Shown here: positions 26,666 through 36,288 of the stretch, one piece after another
Layout of the letters: each line of letters starts with the position of its first letter
Numbering within the stretch: position 1 is the stretch's first letter
Assembly (NCBI GenBank): GCA_028690155.1
Contig: JAQVBU010000009.1
Coordinates: forward strand, 18,392-82,391
DNA from: Alphaproteobacteria bacterium
GTDB lineage: Bacteria > Pseudomonadota > Alphaproteobacteria > UBA9219
Direction: 5' to 3'
DNA length: 64,000 nt
Made by a program: the position numbers and the translations under genes
Notes under the pieces: model-generated
Told to the model about the DNA's origin: nothing
Database searches by the model: none
What the model saw: the letters and a program-made list of their open reading frames with translations, nothing else

Positions 26666-28360
26666 TTAGGTTCTGGCCAAGGCATCGACAAACGTATCGA
26701 ATTCCTGCTTCAGACGGCTCGATTGCGTCGCCAGCTCTTGCGCGGCTTGAAGCACTTCGTTTGAAGAGGCCCCTGTATTGTTTGCGGCATCGTTCACCCC
26801 GCTCATGTTGCTCGCCACCTCCGACGTCCCCTTGCTTGCTTCCGTCGCGTTGTGTGCAATTTCCTTCGTCGCCGCGCTTTGTTCCTGCACAGCCGCCGAA
26901 ATTGCCGCCGAAATTTGATCCATCTCTTCGATCACCTTGCAAATATGCTCGATCGCCGTGGCCGACTCCTGGCTGATCTGCTGGATCGAAGCAATCTGCG
27001 CCGAAATTTCTTCCGTCGCTTTGCCCGAGTTGTTGGCCAAGGTCTTAACCTCAGAGGCCACCACGGCAAATCCTTTGCCTGCATCGCCTGCGCGTGCCGC
27101 TTCGATGGTCGCGTTCAAAGCCAAAAGGTTCGTTTGCTCGGCAATGCCGGAAATGACCTCGGTTACTTCCCCGATTTTCCGCGCCGCCTCAACCAACGTT
27201 CCGACGCTGGAGCCTGCCGCTTTAGCGTCCTCGACCGCCTTGCTGGCGATCTCGGACGAACGCGTCACCTGCTGAGCAATTTCAGAGATCGATGCCGTCA
27301 TCTCCTCGCTCGCGCTGGCCACCGTCGCCACATTCGCCGTCGTCTGCTCGGCCGCAGCCGCCACAACCGTCGATTGCTTCGATGTCTCTTCTGCCGTCGC
27401 CGCTAACGATTGCGCTGACGCTTGAAGTTCCGTCGAGGCACTCGCTACGCACTTCACAATATCGGCCATTGCCTTTTCGAAGCGTTCCGTCGCTTCGGTC
27501 CTCTTGCGCTGACGCTCTTCCTTGGCCGCACGCTCACGCGCGTTGGCCGACTCAAGGTCACGGGCTTTCACCATATGCTCTTGGAAAACAAGCGTTGTCT
27601 TCGCTATATCTCCCACCTCGTCCTTCCGATCGGTCCCATAAATATCGATGTCCAAACGCCCTTCCGAAAGCGAGGCCAAACAAGCAACAATCTTTCCTAT
27701 CGGATCGACAATGCCTTTTTTCGAAATAATCAACCCCAGAAGAAGACCAACTATGATCCCGCCCAAAGCCAAAATGAGCATTGTCATTTCAAGCTCGGCC
27801 GCCAAGGCTTCCGCTTCACGCCCAAGCTTATCATCCATGGCACTGAGCTCGGTATTCAGCGCGGTTATCCGGTTCGTAACTTCGGTCGCTTTCGCGCGCG
27901 CATTAAGAACCGCTTCATAAATCTCTTCTTGTTCCCCCATTGTCGCCACTTTTTGATGTTTTTTGGCAAGAAGAAACGTGTTATCCGCTAAACGAGCATA
28001 CTCATCGTAGAGGCCACGAATCGCCGCAACCTCTTCTTGATGCTCTGGACCTATATGCTGTTCCAACGAAACGATGCGCCCATTGAACTCTTCCTTATAT
28101 TTTTTGATAAGGGGCATGATCTCATCGATATCTCTCGGTGCCACGGCCGCATGATATTCACCGCGACTTAACATGAGGACCGAGATGTACGCTTGCGCGC
28201 CAAGCCTGATTTGTTTTCCGCTTTGGTTGATCTCTTCGGTTGCTTCTGCAACCTTGGACAATCCATAAGTCCCCAAAACAGCGACGCCAGCCGCAATGGC
28301 ACCAAGCAAAATGATGACGGCAACGATTTTTATTGAAATTTTATAATCGGAAAGGCGCAT
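26666..28360 (-). CDS. Methyl-accepting chemotaxis protein
   Basis: The 564-residue transducer has an N-terminal helix ([20 protein letters not shown]), a ~150-residue helical periplasmic sensor of four-helix-bundle type, a second helix ([19 protein letters not shown]) and a HAMP domain ([20 protein letters not shown]). A long signalling coiled coil follows. The hairpin tip ([20 protein letters not shown] then [18 protein letters not shown]) binds CheA and CheW. No C-terminal CheR-tethering pentapeptide is visible. The ATG has AGGAG 8 bases upstream. The gene is monocistronic, and its ligand cannot be predicted. Confidence 0.93.
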   Translation of the reverse strand: MRLSDYKISIKIVAVIILLGAIAAGVAVLGTYGLSKVAEATEEINQSGKQIRLGAQAYISVLMLSRGEYHAAVAPRDIDEIMPLIKKYKEEFNGRIVSLEQHIGPEHQEEVAAIRGLYDEYARLADNTFLLAKKHQKVATMGEQEEIYEAVLNARAKATEVTNRITALNTELSAMDDKLGREAEALAAELEMTMLILALGGIIVGLLLGLIISKKGIVDPIGKIVACLASLSEGRLDIDIYGTDRKDEVGDIAKTTLVFQEHMVKARDLESANARERAAKEERQRKRTEATERFEKAMADIVKCVASASTELQASAQSLAATAEETSKQSTVVAAAAEQTTANVATVASASEEMTASISEIAQQVTRSSEIASKAVEDAKAAGSSVGTLVEAARKIGEVTEVISGIAEQTNLLALNATIEAARAGDAGKGFAVVASEVKTLANNSGKATEEISAQIASIQQISQESATAIEHICKVIEEMDQISAAISAAVQEQSAATKEIAHNATEASKGTSEVASNMSGVNDAANNTGASSNEVLQAAQELATQSSRLKQEFDTFVDALART

Positions 28361-28622
28361 AGTTCATCTCCTGAGGAAAGGGACACGTCCAAGATAGACA
28401 CATATCCGAAAAACCGTTGTCAACAAAACCTGATACAACGGCATAAAGGAAGGATGCTCTCCTTGATTTCTCAAGTTAAGCAACGAAGGCTCGACTCCTC
28501 CGTTTGATTAGTTCACCATAGTTTTTTGTTTGAGTAAACGGCGTCGTTCCCTTTCTGCCGCTATACGAAACAAATCTTGCGCGCGGACGCAACCGAAACA
28601 TCTTCTTGGGAAAGAAGAAAAG
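28361..28622. other. Intergenic region with inverted repeat between divergent MCP and AraC-type genes
   Basis: CCGTTGT (28414-28420) and ACAACGG (28435-28441) form an inverted repeat 54 bp before the receptor ATG. It overlaps a minus-strand TTGACA (28418-28423). The geometry fits an operator over a promoter for the receptor, possibly for the neighbouring AraC-type regulator. No clear -10 element at standard spacing was found. Confidence 0.35.
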
Positions 28623-29585
28623 ATGAACGCACCGATATTTCATTTATCCTCAGAAGGAATGGTCTTCGCCAAAGCCCTTTCTTTTTGGAAACACGTTCTT
28701 TCTTCTTTCAACGTAAAAGGGTCTCTTTCTCCACCCGATGACTCGCCCCTTTCTGCCTCGGCTCTGGGCTATCCTTTTGGAGAAAGCGGGCTTTATTTTT
28801 ATCGCGCGCCCCCCTTATCGTTCACACGAACCGAGCATGACTGCCACCAAAGTTCTAGGGACGTTTTTATGCTTTCCTATATGCGGCAAGGCTCAATCCT
28901 CGTCAAACAAGGGGATCGGAACGTCACGATTACCGAAGGGGATTGTTTTCTCATTTCGTCAACCGAACCAAGCTTCCTTGAAACGCGCGCGTTTTGTGAC
29001 GTGACGTCTCTCATCTTCTCGCGCATGGCGTTCCAACGTTGGGTTCCTGTCCCTTCCGATTTAGCCGCACGGCCTCTCTGCCTTTATTCGCCTTTCGGAA
29101 AATCTCTCGCCGCCCTACTTGAAGCCTTGACCCCATCGTCGCTTGAAACCCTTGCGGTCGTGCCGGATGCCGTTCTCGATCATGTGTTTTGCCTGCTCGC
29201 TCTGATTGCGGGTCCCGCAGGCACGGTTTCCACAAGCTACCGTCAAGCCGCATTTCACCGATTCCTTCAATCGCTGCAAGCTCACTGCTGCGATCAGGGG
29301 TTCGACCAAACCGCGTTGGCAAAAAAGCACGGCGTGTCAACGCGTACCATCCAATCGACCTTTTCTTTGGTCGGAACAAATTTTGGTCGGGAGCTTCTAT
29401 CCGCACGCATGGAAAAAGCTCGTTGGTTTTTGGAAAACCCCCGTCACAACAAAAAAAGTATCGCTGAAATCGCCGAACTTCTGGGCTATCGCCACGCGAG
29501 TCTTTTTATTACACAATTTCGGCGAACGTTCGGCATCTCGCCCGCAGCCTACCGCCGCATACGCAGCGGCCCTTTAGATCGCTAG
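28623..29585 (+). CDS. AraC-family transcriptional regulator
   Basis: The ATG at 28623 gives 320 residues; an upstream TTG at 28530 has no ribosome site. Residues ~60-180 form a cupin-like sensory domain ([20 protein letters not shown] then [17 protein letters not shown]). The last ~100 residues are two helix-turn-helix motifs: [20 protein letters not shown] and [20 protein letters not shown] followed by [14 protein letters not shown]. The ligand is unknown. It is divergent from the chemotaxis receptor gene, which may be its target. Its stop overlaps the queF stop. Confidence 0.88.
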   Translation: MNAPIFHLSSEGMVFAKALSFWKHVLSSFNVKGSLSPPDDSPLSASALGYPFGESGLYFYRAPPLSFTRTEHDCHQSSRDVFMLSYMRQGSILVKQGDRNVTITEGDCFLISSTEPSFLETRAFCDVTSLIFSRMAFQRWVPVPSDLAARPLCLYSPFGKSLAALLEALTPSSLETLAVVPDAVLDHVFCLLALIAGPAGTVSTSYRQAAFHRFLQSLQAHCCDQGFDQTALAKKHGVSTRTIQSTFSLVGTNFGRELLSARMEKARWFLENPRHNKKSIAEIAELLGYRHASLFITQFRRTFGISPAAYRRIRSGPLDR

Positions 29586-30052
29586 ATCCGGCCCTTATAA
29601 GTTGAAATTCCTGTGTCCGGAACATCAACATCCGAAGGAAGTTTCCCCTTCTGAAAAAAAACGTCAATCGGCATGCCCCCACGGGGATACCAATAGCCGC
29701 TCACCTTCAACCAAATTGGCTTAAGCTCCTTAAAAAGCCTTTTGCCGATCCCAGCCGTGCACATCTCATGGAACACGCCGCAGTTCCGAAAAGACTGGAA
29801 ATAAAGTTTCAATGATTTGCTTTCAACCAAAACTTTCCCGGGCACATAATCCACGACAAGTGTCGCCGAATCGGGCTGTCCGGTCACCGGACAAAGGCAG
29901 GTGAATTCCGGGTAGACAAAGCGGACGAGATAATGGTCGCGCGCGAAGACGTTAGGAACCGTCTCGATGCAAGCGTCTTCCGGCTTAATAGGTACCTCAA
30001 CTTTATGGCCTAATTGGCTCAAATTACTATATGTTTTTTTGGTTTTCGCCAT
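29582..30052 (-). CDS. queF: NADPH-dependent 7-cyano-7-deazaguanine reductase QueF
   Basis: QueF reduces preQ0 to preQ1 in queuosine synthesis. The ATG at 30052 gives 156 residues, the size of the short (YkvM) form. A longer frame to 30376 runs through structured intergenic DNA and is rejected. [20 protein letters not shown] contains the catalytic Cys and the QPD substrate motif. [20 protein letters not shown] then E supplies the NADPH-binding ESKS(L)K motif and conserved His-Glu. GAGGAAGG precedes the start. No other queuosine genes are nearby. Confidence 0.93.
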   Translation of the reverse strand: MAKTKKTYSNLSQLGHKVEVPIKPEDACIETVPNVFARDHYLVRFVYPEFTCLCPVTGQPDSATLVVDYVPGKVLVESKSLKLYFQSFRNCGVFHEMCTAGIGKRLFKELKPIWLKVSGYWYPRGGMPIDVFFQKGKLPSDVDVPDTGISTYKGRI

Positions 30053-30606
30053 AATTGCCTTCCTCTCGCGACCTAGGATCGCCCCCTTCTTTAGCCGCAC
30101 CGCCCCCCTTTCGCCACAAAAGAATTTATGAAAGTTTATTTTTTTATTGATTGTTGGTCGTTTTTGTTTACACACTGCCCTTACGGAAGCGCACGTACCA
30201 CTGGCCCAAGGACGCAAAGGCATACCACCTTTTTCGTTCCCCAATGGTTTATGTAACGACGCTTTGCCGCTTGTCGTTTTTTTAGAAGACACCCTCCCCT
30301 TCGGGACCTGTCTTCTGGGTAAGCGCCAAGAACGTGGTATGCAGCAAGGAGTTTTTTCGAGGCCTTTCTTTTCCACTTCGGTTTAGGAGAAGGAAGATTT
30401 CGGCAATTTCGGTCTTCGTTGCGAGGCAAAGACATTGCAGGGCAGGGGGTCGTTCTCAACGACCTTGGGGTACGCGGCGGCTGCCGTCAGTAGACTGTCC
30501 TGTTGTTTGCGATTTGTGTTTTTTAACACAGACGCGCTCGTTCACGACAACCTCTCCTTATCTGCATCTGCTCAAGCGAAACTTTGCATAATAAGGGTTG
30601 GTTGTC
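30053..30606. other. Gene-free, hairpin-rich intergenic region between queF and the decarboxylase gene
   Basis: No convincing protein-coding frame covers these ~550 bases. The region is full of inverted repeats. GCATACCAC (30220-30228) pairs with GTGGTATGC (30334-30342), enclosing AGAAGACA...TGTCTTCT around 30285-30316. AACGACG...TGTCGTT followed by a T7 run (near 30256-30284) looks like a plus-strand terminator. CTTTCTTTTCC (30364-30374) pairs with GGAGAAGGAAG (30386-30396) using two G-U wobbles that favour a plus-strand RNA. GTCGTT-CTC-AACGAC lies near 30450. One or more structured RNAs or a long leader are plausible. No match to tmRNA, SRP RNA or RNase P RNA motifs was recognised. Confidence 0.4.
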
Positions 30607-31881
30607 ATGCACTATAACAGAAATACGGTTCCACGATCCCGGACGTTCCCCACCTTTGTCGTATCGACTTCTTTGTATGAAGCGGACGCGGCAACAAACC
30701 TTCTGCACTTTCCAAGCGTCGAGGCCATGATTCGTGCCACACGGCCGGCACTTCCCGTCCACTGCCTTTACCCGCAAAAACTGCATCAGGCGGCGCGCGC
30801 GTTCGTCGACAAGTTCCAGGGCCACAGCCTTTACGCCATCAAATCGAACCCTGACCCCTACGTTCTGGCGCATCTGCACAAGGCCGGAATTTCCCATTTT
30901 GATGTGGCATCGCTGGGCGAAGTCAAACTCGTCCGCACGATGTTCCCCCATGCGCATCTCGCCTTTATGAACCCCGTAAAAAGCCGCGAAGCCATCCGCT
31001 CGGCCTATTTTGACTATGGCGTTCGCGATTTTGTCGTCGACACTGAAGACGAAATCAACAAGATCGTGGCTGAAACCAATCATGCCCGCGACCTTTTGAT
31101 CGTGGTGCGCATCGCTATGCCCAAGGGCAGCGCCGCATGCGCCTTGACCGGAAAATTCGGCTGTACGCCGGAAGCTGGCGTCCATCTTTTGCAAGTGGCG
31201 GCCAAGGCTGATGCCCATGTTGGGCTTTCCTTCCATGTCGGTTCGCAAACGATCGATCCGATGTCCTATGCCGACGCCATCCGCAAGGCAGGCGCGATCA
31301 TCCGCCAATCGGGCATCAAGCTTCGCGTGCTTGACATCGGTGGCGGCTTCCCCACCAAGGGGCTGGGTATGGAAATCCCCCCTCTTCCCTCGTTCTTCAA
31401 CGTCATTCACGAAGAAGTGGCCAAGCTTCGCCTTCCCAAGACCTGCGAGCTTTGGGCCGAACCGGGTCGGGGTCTTTCCGGTGGCTGTTCAACACTTGTT
31501 GTCAAGGTCCAGCTTCGCAAAGGCGACCTGCTTTATATTAACGACGGAAGCTATGGCAACATGTTCGAAGTTGCTTGCATGCATTGGCAAAACAAGGCGA
31601 CGCTTTACCGCATGGGCGCACGCGGCAGCATCAAGGCGGCGAGCAAAAAACTCGTTCCCTTCCGCTTGTACGGACCAACGTGCGATTCGGTCGACTATAT
31701 GCCCGGCCCCTTCCTCCTTCCCGAGGACGCCGCCGAAGGCGACTGGATTGCTTTCGAAGGCATGGGGGCCTACATGGCCGCCTCGCAGTCTCACTTCAAC
31801 GGTTTCTTTTCCGACGCCAAGGTCGAGATCATCCCCAACGCGCCGGAAAAACGGGTCACGCCGTTGAAGGTTGTGAAATAA
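30607..31881 (+). CDS. Ornithine/diaminopimelate-type PLP decarboxylase (polyamine synthesis)
   Basis: The ATG at 30607 gives 424 residues of a fold-III PLP decarboxylase. HSLYAIKSNPDPYVLAHL holds the PLP Lys. GLSFHVGSQTIDPMSYADAI, VLDIGGGFPTKG and LWAEPGRGLSGG are the conserved phosphate- and PLP-binding motifs. GPTCDSVDYMPGPFLLP carries the active-site Cys-Asp of the partner subunit. This sequence type is typical of ornithine decarboxylases acting on L-ornithine to give putrescine. Homospermidine synthase, which uses putrescine, follows after 80 bp and supports that role. A lysine or carboxynorspermidine substrate cannot be excluded. Confidence 0.85.
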   Translation: MHYNRNTVPRSRTFPTFVVSTSLYEADAATNLLHFPSVEAMIRATRPALPVHCLYPQKLHQAARAFVDKFQGHSLYAIKSNPDPYVLAHLHKAGISHFDVASLGEVKLVRTMFPHAHLAFMNPVKSREAIRSAYFDYGVRDFVVDTEDEINKIVAETNHARDLLIVVRIAMPKGSAACALTGKFGCTPEAGVHLLQVAAKADAHVGLSFHVGSQTIDPMSYADAIRKAGAIIRQSGIKLRVLDIGGGFPTKGLGMEIPPLPSFFNVIHEEVAKLRLPKTCELWAEPGRGLSGGCSTLVVKVQLRKGDLLYINDGSYGNMFEVACMHWQNKATLYRMGARGSIKAASKKLVPFRLYGPTCDSVDYMPGPFLLPEDAAEGDWIAFEGMGAYMAASQSHFNGFFSDAKVEIIPNAPEKRVTPLKVVK

Positions 31882-31891
31882 ACGAATGAAG

Positions 31892-31921
31892 GCGGCGCCG
31901 ATCTCCTTCGGCGACGCTTTT
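31892..31921 (+). terminator. Hairpin between the decarboxylase and homospermidine synthase genes
   Basis: GCGGCGCCG (31892-31900) pairs with CGGCGACGC (31909-31917) with one internal mismatch and is followed by TTTT. It may end or attenuate the decarboxylase transcript before hss. The T tract is short, so partial read-through is likely. Confidence 0.65.
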
Positions 31922-31961
31922 AAGCACGGAGTTTGTTGACAAACGATAAGGAGAACGTCCT

Positions 31962-33377
31962 ATGGCAGATCGGAAATACGCTTTTTTCAAAAACCACATG
32001 TTCATGATCGGATTTGGCAGCATCGGTCAGGGCACGCTGCCCCTGATTTTACGCCATTTCGACATCAAGCCGGAGCAGATAACCATTATCACCGCCGACG
32101 ACCGCGGACACGAGGTCGCCGCCGAATACGGCGTCACTTTTATCCAAGAGGGTCTGAGACAGGACAACTATCGCCGCGTGTTGGGCGAAAAACTTCATGC
32201 CGGCGATTTTGTCGTCAACGTATCCGTTGACGTTTCGAGCGTCGCTATTATCGAACTATGCCAAGAAAAAGGCGCTCTTTATGTCGACACGGTGGTTGAA
32301 CCTTGGGCAAACACCTATCTTGATCCAAACCTAACCCCGATTCAGCGCTCCAATTATGCCATGCGCGAAAGCGCTCTGGCCCTTCAGCCCAAGTACCCGA
32401 ACGGACACACGGCCGTTTTGTGTCACGGCGCCAATCCCGGGCTTGTCAATCATTTCGTCAAACAGGCCCTGTTGAACATGGCTCATGACACCGGCCTTCG
32501 TGTGACGACGCCTTCCTCGCGCGAGGATTGGGGCAAGCTGGCACGGTCCCTTAACGTCAAGACGATCCATATCGCCGAACGCGATACCCAAGTGGCCAAG
32601 GCCCCCAAAAGAGTCGGCGAATTTGTCGGAACGTGGTCGATTGACGGCCTTTACGGCGAAGGAAACCAGCCCGCCGAACTTGGCTGGGGAACACATGAAA
32701 AAGCGCTCCCCCCTTTGGCTGTGCATTATCCCAGCGGCTGCAACGCGGCCATTTTCCTTAACCGCCGCGGCTGCACCACGCGCGTACGCAGTTGGACGCC
32801 GCTTGAGGGGCCCTATCAAGGATTTTTGATCACGCACAACGAGGCCATTTCGATTGCCGATTACCTAACCCTGAAGTGTGATGACAACGTTTGCTATCGT
32901 CCAACGTGCCACTATGCCTATCATCCATGCGACGATACGGTTTTGTCCATTCACGAGATGTGCGGGAAGAATTATAAAGAACCGACCAAAAAGCGTTTGA
33001 TGTGCGATGAAATCGTCGACGGAATTGACGAGCTTGGCGTTCTTCTCATGGGCAACGACAAAGGCGTATACTGGTACGGATCGCGCCTGTCGATCCAGCA
33101 GACGCGCGCGATCGCGCCCCATAACAACGCCACGACGCTTCAAGTCGTCGCGGCCGTCTTGTCCGGCATGGTTTGGGCCATCGAAAACCCCAAGGCCGGG
33201 ATTGTCGAGCCGGAATACATGGACTTCAAGCGCGTCCTTGAAGTCGCCGTTCCCTACCTCGGCGACGTCGTCGGCGTATGGGGAAGCTGGTCGCCGATCA
33301 AGGACCGCAGCACGTTATTCCCCGAAGACGTTGATCCGTCCGATCCGTGGCAGTTCAAGAATATTTTGGTCGGCTAA
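31962..33377 (+). CDS. hss: Homospermidine synthase
   Basis: The NAD-dependent enzyme joins two aminobutyl groups from putrescine (or putrescine and spermidine) to make sym-homospermidine, a polyamine common in alphaproteobacteria. The 471-residue length fits the bacterial enzyme. The N-terminus has the dinucleotide loop MFMIGFGSIGQGTLPLI. Family-typical segments include DTVVEPWANTYLD, CHGANPGLVNHFVKQAL and NNATTLQVVAAVLSGMVWAI. AAGGAG precedes the ATG. It follows the decarboxylase that probably supplies its substrate. Confidence 0.93.
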   Translation: MADRKYAFFKNHMFMIGFGSIGQGTLPLILRHFDIKPEQITIITADDRGHEVAAEYGVTFIQEGLRQDNYRRVLGEKLHAGDFVVNVSVDVSSVAIIELCQEKGALYVDTVVEPWANTYLDPNLTPIQRSNYAMRESALALQPKYPNGHTAVLCHGANPGLVNHFVKQALLNMAHDTGLRVTTPSSREDWGKLARSLNVKTIHIAERDTQVAKAPKRVGEFVGTWSIDGLYGEGNQPAELGWGTHEKALPPLAVHYPSGCNAAIFLNRRGCTTRVRSWTPLEGPYQGFLITHNEAISIADYLTLKCDDNVCYRPTCHYAYHPCDDTVLSIHEMCGKNYKEPTKKRLMCDEIVDGIDELGVLLMGNDKGVYWYGSRLSIQQTRAIAPHNNATTLQVVAAVLSGMVWAIENPKAGIVEPEYMDFKRVLEVAVPYLGDVVGVWGSWSPIKDRSTLFPEDVDPSDPWQFKNILVG

Positions 33378-33393
33378 CGGGTTTTTAATATCG

Positions 33394-34248
33394 ATGCTTT
33401 CGGATCAGGGCTTCATTCGACATTGCGTTGCGTGTAACAAGCATGACTTGGGCGGGTTTGTCCCCTTCTTCATGGGAGATACCCGCTTTGGTCGTATCAA
33501 AAAGGATCTGGCGTCTTTTTTGTTAGCGCATACGGATTTTTTTGTTTCCGAACGAAACGGTCTTGTCCTTAGCCCCCGCTTTTCGGACTTCGGCACACGA
33601 AGTGACGCTTTGCTTCAGGCATCGGAAGCGCTCGCCGCGCACATTCATGAACCTTTACGCCATGAGTTTTATCCCGTCGTCCAGGCATGGAACGATGCCC
33701 CTATCGCACAGTTAGATCGGGCGGCGGTTGTCTGGTTTGGCGTGCGCGCTTGGGGGGTTCACACCAACGGCTTTGTCCGAAAACCGGAAGGCCTTTTCCT
33801 TTGGATCGGCGAACGCGCCCAAAATCGCCAAATCGCGCCGGGCAAGCTGGACAACCTGTTCGGCGGCGGACAACCCATCCGCTTATCGCGCGAGGAAAAC
33901 CTGTGCAAAGAAGCGTACGAGGAAGCCGGGATTGAACCCGCGTTAGCAAAAACAGCCCAATACATCCACACGATTTCCTATATGCGGGAACAAGAATATG
34001 GATTGCGCACGGATTCTTTGTTCGTCTACGACCTTGAGCTTGCCGACGGGTTCGTCCCCCGCAACACGGACGGCGAAGTTGGCGCGTTCCATCTCATGTC
34101 CTTGTCGGATGTCGCCGAGACCGTAGGCAACACCGACCGTTTTAAGTTTAACTGCGCCTTGGTTCTTACGGATTTTTTAATTCGCCATGGATTCTTCGGC
34201 TCAAACTCTTCCCTCCAAAACGCAATGACTTCTTTCTTAACGGCTTAA
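33394..34248 (+). CDS. DUF4743-type Nudix hydrolase
   Basis: The ATG at 33394, 16 bp after hss, gives 284 residues; the longer frame from 33007 would overlap hss and encode nonsense sequence. The first ~115 residues match the DUF4743 region that precedes the Nudix fold (FIRHCVACNKHDLGGFVPFF). KLDNLFGGGQPIRLSREENL then CKEAYEEAGI is the family's modified Nudix box: the E-x-x-E-E-x-G core is present, while the upstream Glu is replaced, as in this family. Related proteins are described as thiamine-pyrophosphokinase-associated or damaged-thiamine-diphosphate hydrolases. The substrate here is unproven. No clear ribosome site is seen. Confidence 0.82.
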   Translation: MLSDQGFIRHCVACNKHDLGGFVPFFMGDTRFGRIKKDLASFLLAHTDFFVSERNGLVLSPRFSDFGTRSDALLQASEALAAHIHEPLRHEFYPVVQAWNDAPIAQLDRAAVVWFGVRAWGVHTNGFVRKPEGLFLWIGERAQNRQIAPGKLDNLFGGGQPIRLSREENLCKEAYEEAGIEPALAKTAQYIHTISYMREQEYGLRTDSLFVYDLELADGFVPRNTDGEVGAFHLMSLSDVAETVGNTDRFKFNCALVLTDFLIRHGFFGSNSSLQNAMTSFLTA

Positions 34249-34270
34249 CCTTCTGTCTTTACCCCATTGT

Positions 34271-34310
34271 TAACCAGAAAAATATTTCTCTAATCAGAAA
34301 AATACTTCTC
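34271..34310. repeat. Two 20-bp tandem repeats with internal dyad, candidate operator
   Basis: TAACCAGAAAAATATTTCTC (34271-34290) and TAATCAGAAAAATACTTCTC (34291-34310) match at 18 of 20 positions. Each contains an AGAAA-N4-TTTCT-like dyad, perfect in the first copy. The spacing of about two helical turns puts both dyads on one DNA face. They lie ~105 bp before the small unknown gene at 34416. Confidence 0.5.
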
Positions 34311-34415
34311 TTTTCTGCTTTTTTGAGACCAAACTCAAAAAATCCTTTTTCGTTTTCACACTTTTTCTTTATCCTCTCCGCCTGCTTCGATGTTTTCTAA
34401 TTTTGGAGGTGTCGC

Positions 34416-34751
34416 ATGTTAGAGCCTGATATGGATCATGAAGAAGTTGCCCGCTACCTACGTAATATCAAGGAAGCTGAGATTGGTAAGCTTGATGGCA
34501 TGACCGATCAACAACTGAGCGAAAGTTGTCGTCTCAACGAGAGGTTGGGCTTAATGCTCGAAAAGATGCGGCGCCTTGCCGAAGCAAACAGGCACGTCAA
34601 AGTGTCCCGTCCTCAGAACCTAGATTTTTCTGGAAAAAAATCGAATCCCGATTTTCTGCAGAAAATCGAAGAAGCAATTAATAATGAGGAAAGATGCGTA
34701 ATGCACACGGCCCCCGTACACTCAAGACCTACGGGCTTTGCCATTCGGTAA
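34416..34751 (+). CDS. Small hypothetical protein
   Basis: This 111-residue frame has a strong ribosome site (GGAGG 7 bases before the ATG) and its own upstream region with a paired dyad repeat. Residues 8-60 (EEVARYLRNIKEAEIGKLDG then MTDQQLSESCRLNERLGLML) look like an acidic helical or coiled-coil protein. The last ~40 residues are Lys/Asn/Ser-rich and less structured. No membrane segment, signal or known domain is recognised. It has a higher A+T content than its neighbours. The stop lies 7 bp from the convergent mnmE stop. Confidence 0.55.
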   Translation: MLEPDMDHEEVARYLRNIKEAEIGKLDGMTDQQLSESCRLNERLGLMLEKMRRLAEANRHVKVSRPQNLDFSGKKSNPDFLQKIEEAINNEERCVMHTAPVHSRPTGFAIR

Positions 34752-34758
34752 CGTTCTT

Positions 34759-36132
34759 CTACTTCCCAATACAGAAGTCGCGAAAGATGATGTCGAGGAG
34801 ATCCTCGACATCCACGCGGCCTGTAATCCGTCCCAGCGCACGCTGAGCAAGACGCACGTCTTCGGCACGAAGATCGGCCTGTAGCGCGTTGCGCGCGCGA
34901 TCAAGCCCGTCCAGACATTCCTGAAGCGCCGCGCGATGCCGTGCCCTTGTTAAAGGCGGTTGTTCGGTGGCGCCGAAACGTTTGTCGATCTCTCGTCCCA
35001 ACACGCGCAAAAGAGCATTGATGCCCTGCCCCGTCAGCGCCGACAGATAAAGCGGCGCCCCCAAACCCTGAGGCACAGGAAGGTATGTTTGATCACCTTC
35101 CAAAAGATCGGCTTTATTCACGACAACCAGAGTCTCGCGATCCACCAATCCTTCCGGCACGGCATAAGCGCGCCGTCGTTCCGTTCCATCGATCACCGCG
35201 ATTTTCAAATCGGCGTCTCGGGCGCGAAGACGCGCCCGGCGCATGCCTTCGTTTTCAAGGGCGCGCGTCTCGGGCGCGCCCCCATCCGTTTCGTCATCGC
35301 GAAGTCCAGCCGTATCCGACACAAGAACGGGATACCCCCCTATGTCCAAAGCAACATCGATGACGTCGCGCGTCGTTCCCGCCACGGACGAAACAATGGC
35401 CGCATCGCGACGCGCCAGCGCGTTAAGCAACGACGATTTCCCTGCATTCGGTGCGCCAAGAAGCACGATCGAAAAGCCTTCCCTCAGACGTTCCCCTCTA
35501 TGATTGTCGTCAAGATGCGCCCGTATATCGTCGCGCAAGGAATCCAAAAGCGCCGTTTGCCGATCAAACAAATCTTCGGGCAAATCTTCATCGGCAAAAT
35601 CGAGTGAGGCCTCCATCATAGCCAAACTTTGCGTCAGGCGGTCGCTCCACCCCCGGTAAAGATCGCCCAACGCGCCCTGCATCTGCCGATAGGCCTGCTT
35701 GCGTTGTGCTTCGGTTTCCGCGTGGACAAGATCGGCTATGGCCTCGGCTTCGGTCAGATCCATCTTGCCGTTTTCGAACGCGCGACGCGTAAATTCGCCC
35801 GGCTCGGCAAGGCGAAAGCCCGGCAAGGCTCCTAACGCCTCCAAAATCGCGCTTGTAACCGCCCGACCCCCGTGCGTATGAAGCTCGACTACATCTTCTC
35901 CCGTAAAACTGTGGGGCGCCTCAAAAAAAAGAACCAGCGCCTCGTCCAAAATCTCGCCCGATTCCGGATGCCGAATCGTCCTTAAAACCGCCTGACGGGG
36001 GGAAGGCCTGTCCTTGGGCAAACACAGGGTCGCGAACACGTCCCCCGAATCAACGCCTGAAATACGAAACACGGCAACGCCGGCCTTTCCTTGGGCCGAG
36101 GCCGGTGCATAAATGGTTTTCTCGTCGTGCAT
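34759..36132 (-). CDS. mnmE: tRNA uridine-5-carboxymethylaminomethyl modification GTPase MnmE
   Basis: MnmE works with MnmG to modify wobble uridine 34. The 457-residue protein starts MHDEKTIYAPASAQGKAGVA, followed by the folate-binding domain (HSFTGEDVVELHTHGGRAVT). The G domain has VLLGAPNAGKSSLLNALARR (P-loop), SSVAGTTRDVID (switch I), VLVSDTAGLRDD (G3) and VNKADLLEG (G4). The C-terminus is FRDFCIGK, with the catalytic Cys in the conserved FCIGK end. It is monocistronic in the window. Confidence 0.96.
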   Translation of the reverse strand: MHDEKTIYAPASAQGKAGVAVFRISGVDSGDVFATLCLPKDRPSPRQAVLRTIRHPESGEILDEALVLFFEAPHSFTGEDVVELHTHGGRAVTSAILEALGALPGFRLAEPGEFTRRAFENGKMDLTEAEAIADLVHAETEAQRKQAYRQMQGALGDLYRGWSDRLTQSLAMMEASLDFADEDLPEDLFDRQTALLDSLRDDIRAHLDDNHRGERLREGFSIVLLGAPNAGKSSLLNALARRDAAIVSSVAGTTRDVIDVALDIGGYPVLVSDTAGLRDDETDGGAPETRALENEGMRRARLRARDADLKIAVIDGTERRRAYAVPEGLVDRETLVVVNKADLLEGDQTYLPVPQGLGAPLYLSALTGQGINALLRVLGREIDKRFGATEQPPLTRARHRAALQECLDGLDRARNALQADLRAEDVRLAQRALGRITGRVDVEDLLDIIFRDFCIGK

Positions 36133-36288
36133 AGTTTTCCTTGATCCCCCGCAATCATGGGAAATTCACTTCCCTCACGCAAGCGCCTTATTCACTCAGA
36201 AGATGACAACGGCATCTTTTTCCGCCATAATTTTGACGTGAACGTTTTGTAACCTTTTTCCGTCTCGGTGAGAGGAGTTTTTTTTCCA

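Noticed and set aside
30053-30606. preQ1 riboswitch controlling queF
   Set aside because: Hairpins are abundant, but the preQ1-I loop and A-rich tail pattern was not found before the queF start; left as an undefined structured region.
33007-33393. N-terminal extension of the Nudix gene into hss
   Set aside because: The extra residues are the Ser/Arg/Pro-rich out-of-frame reading of hss; homology begins at the ATG at 33394.
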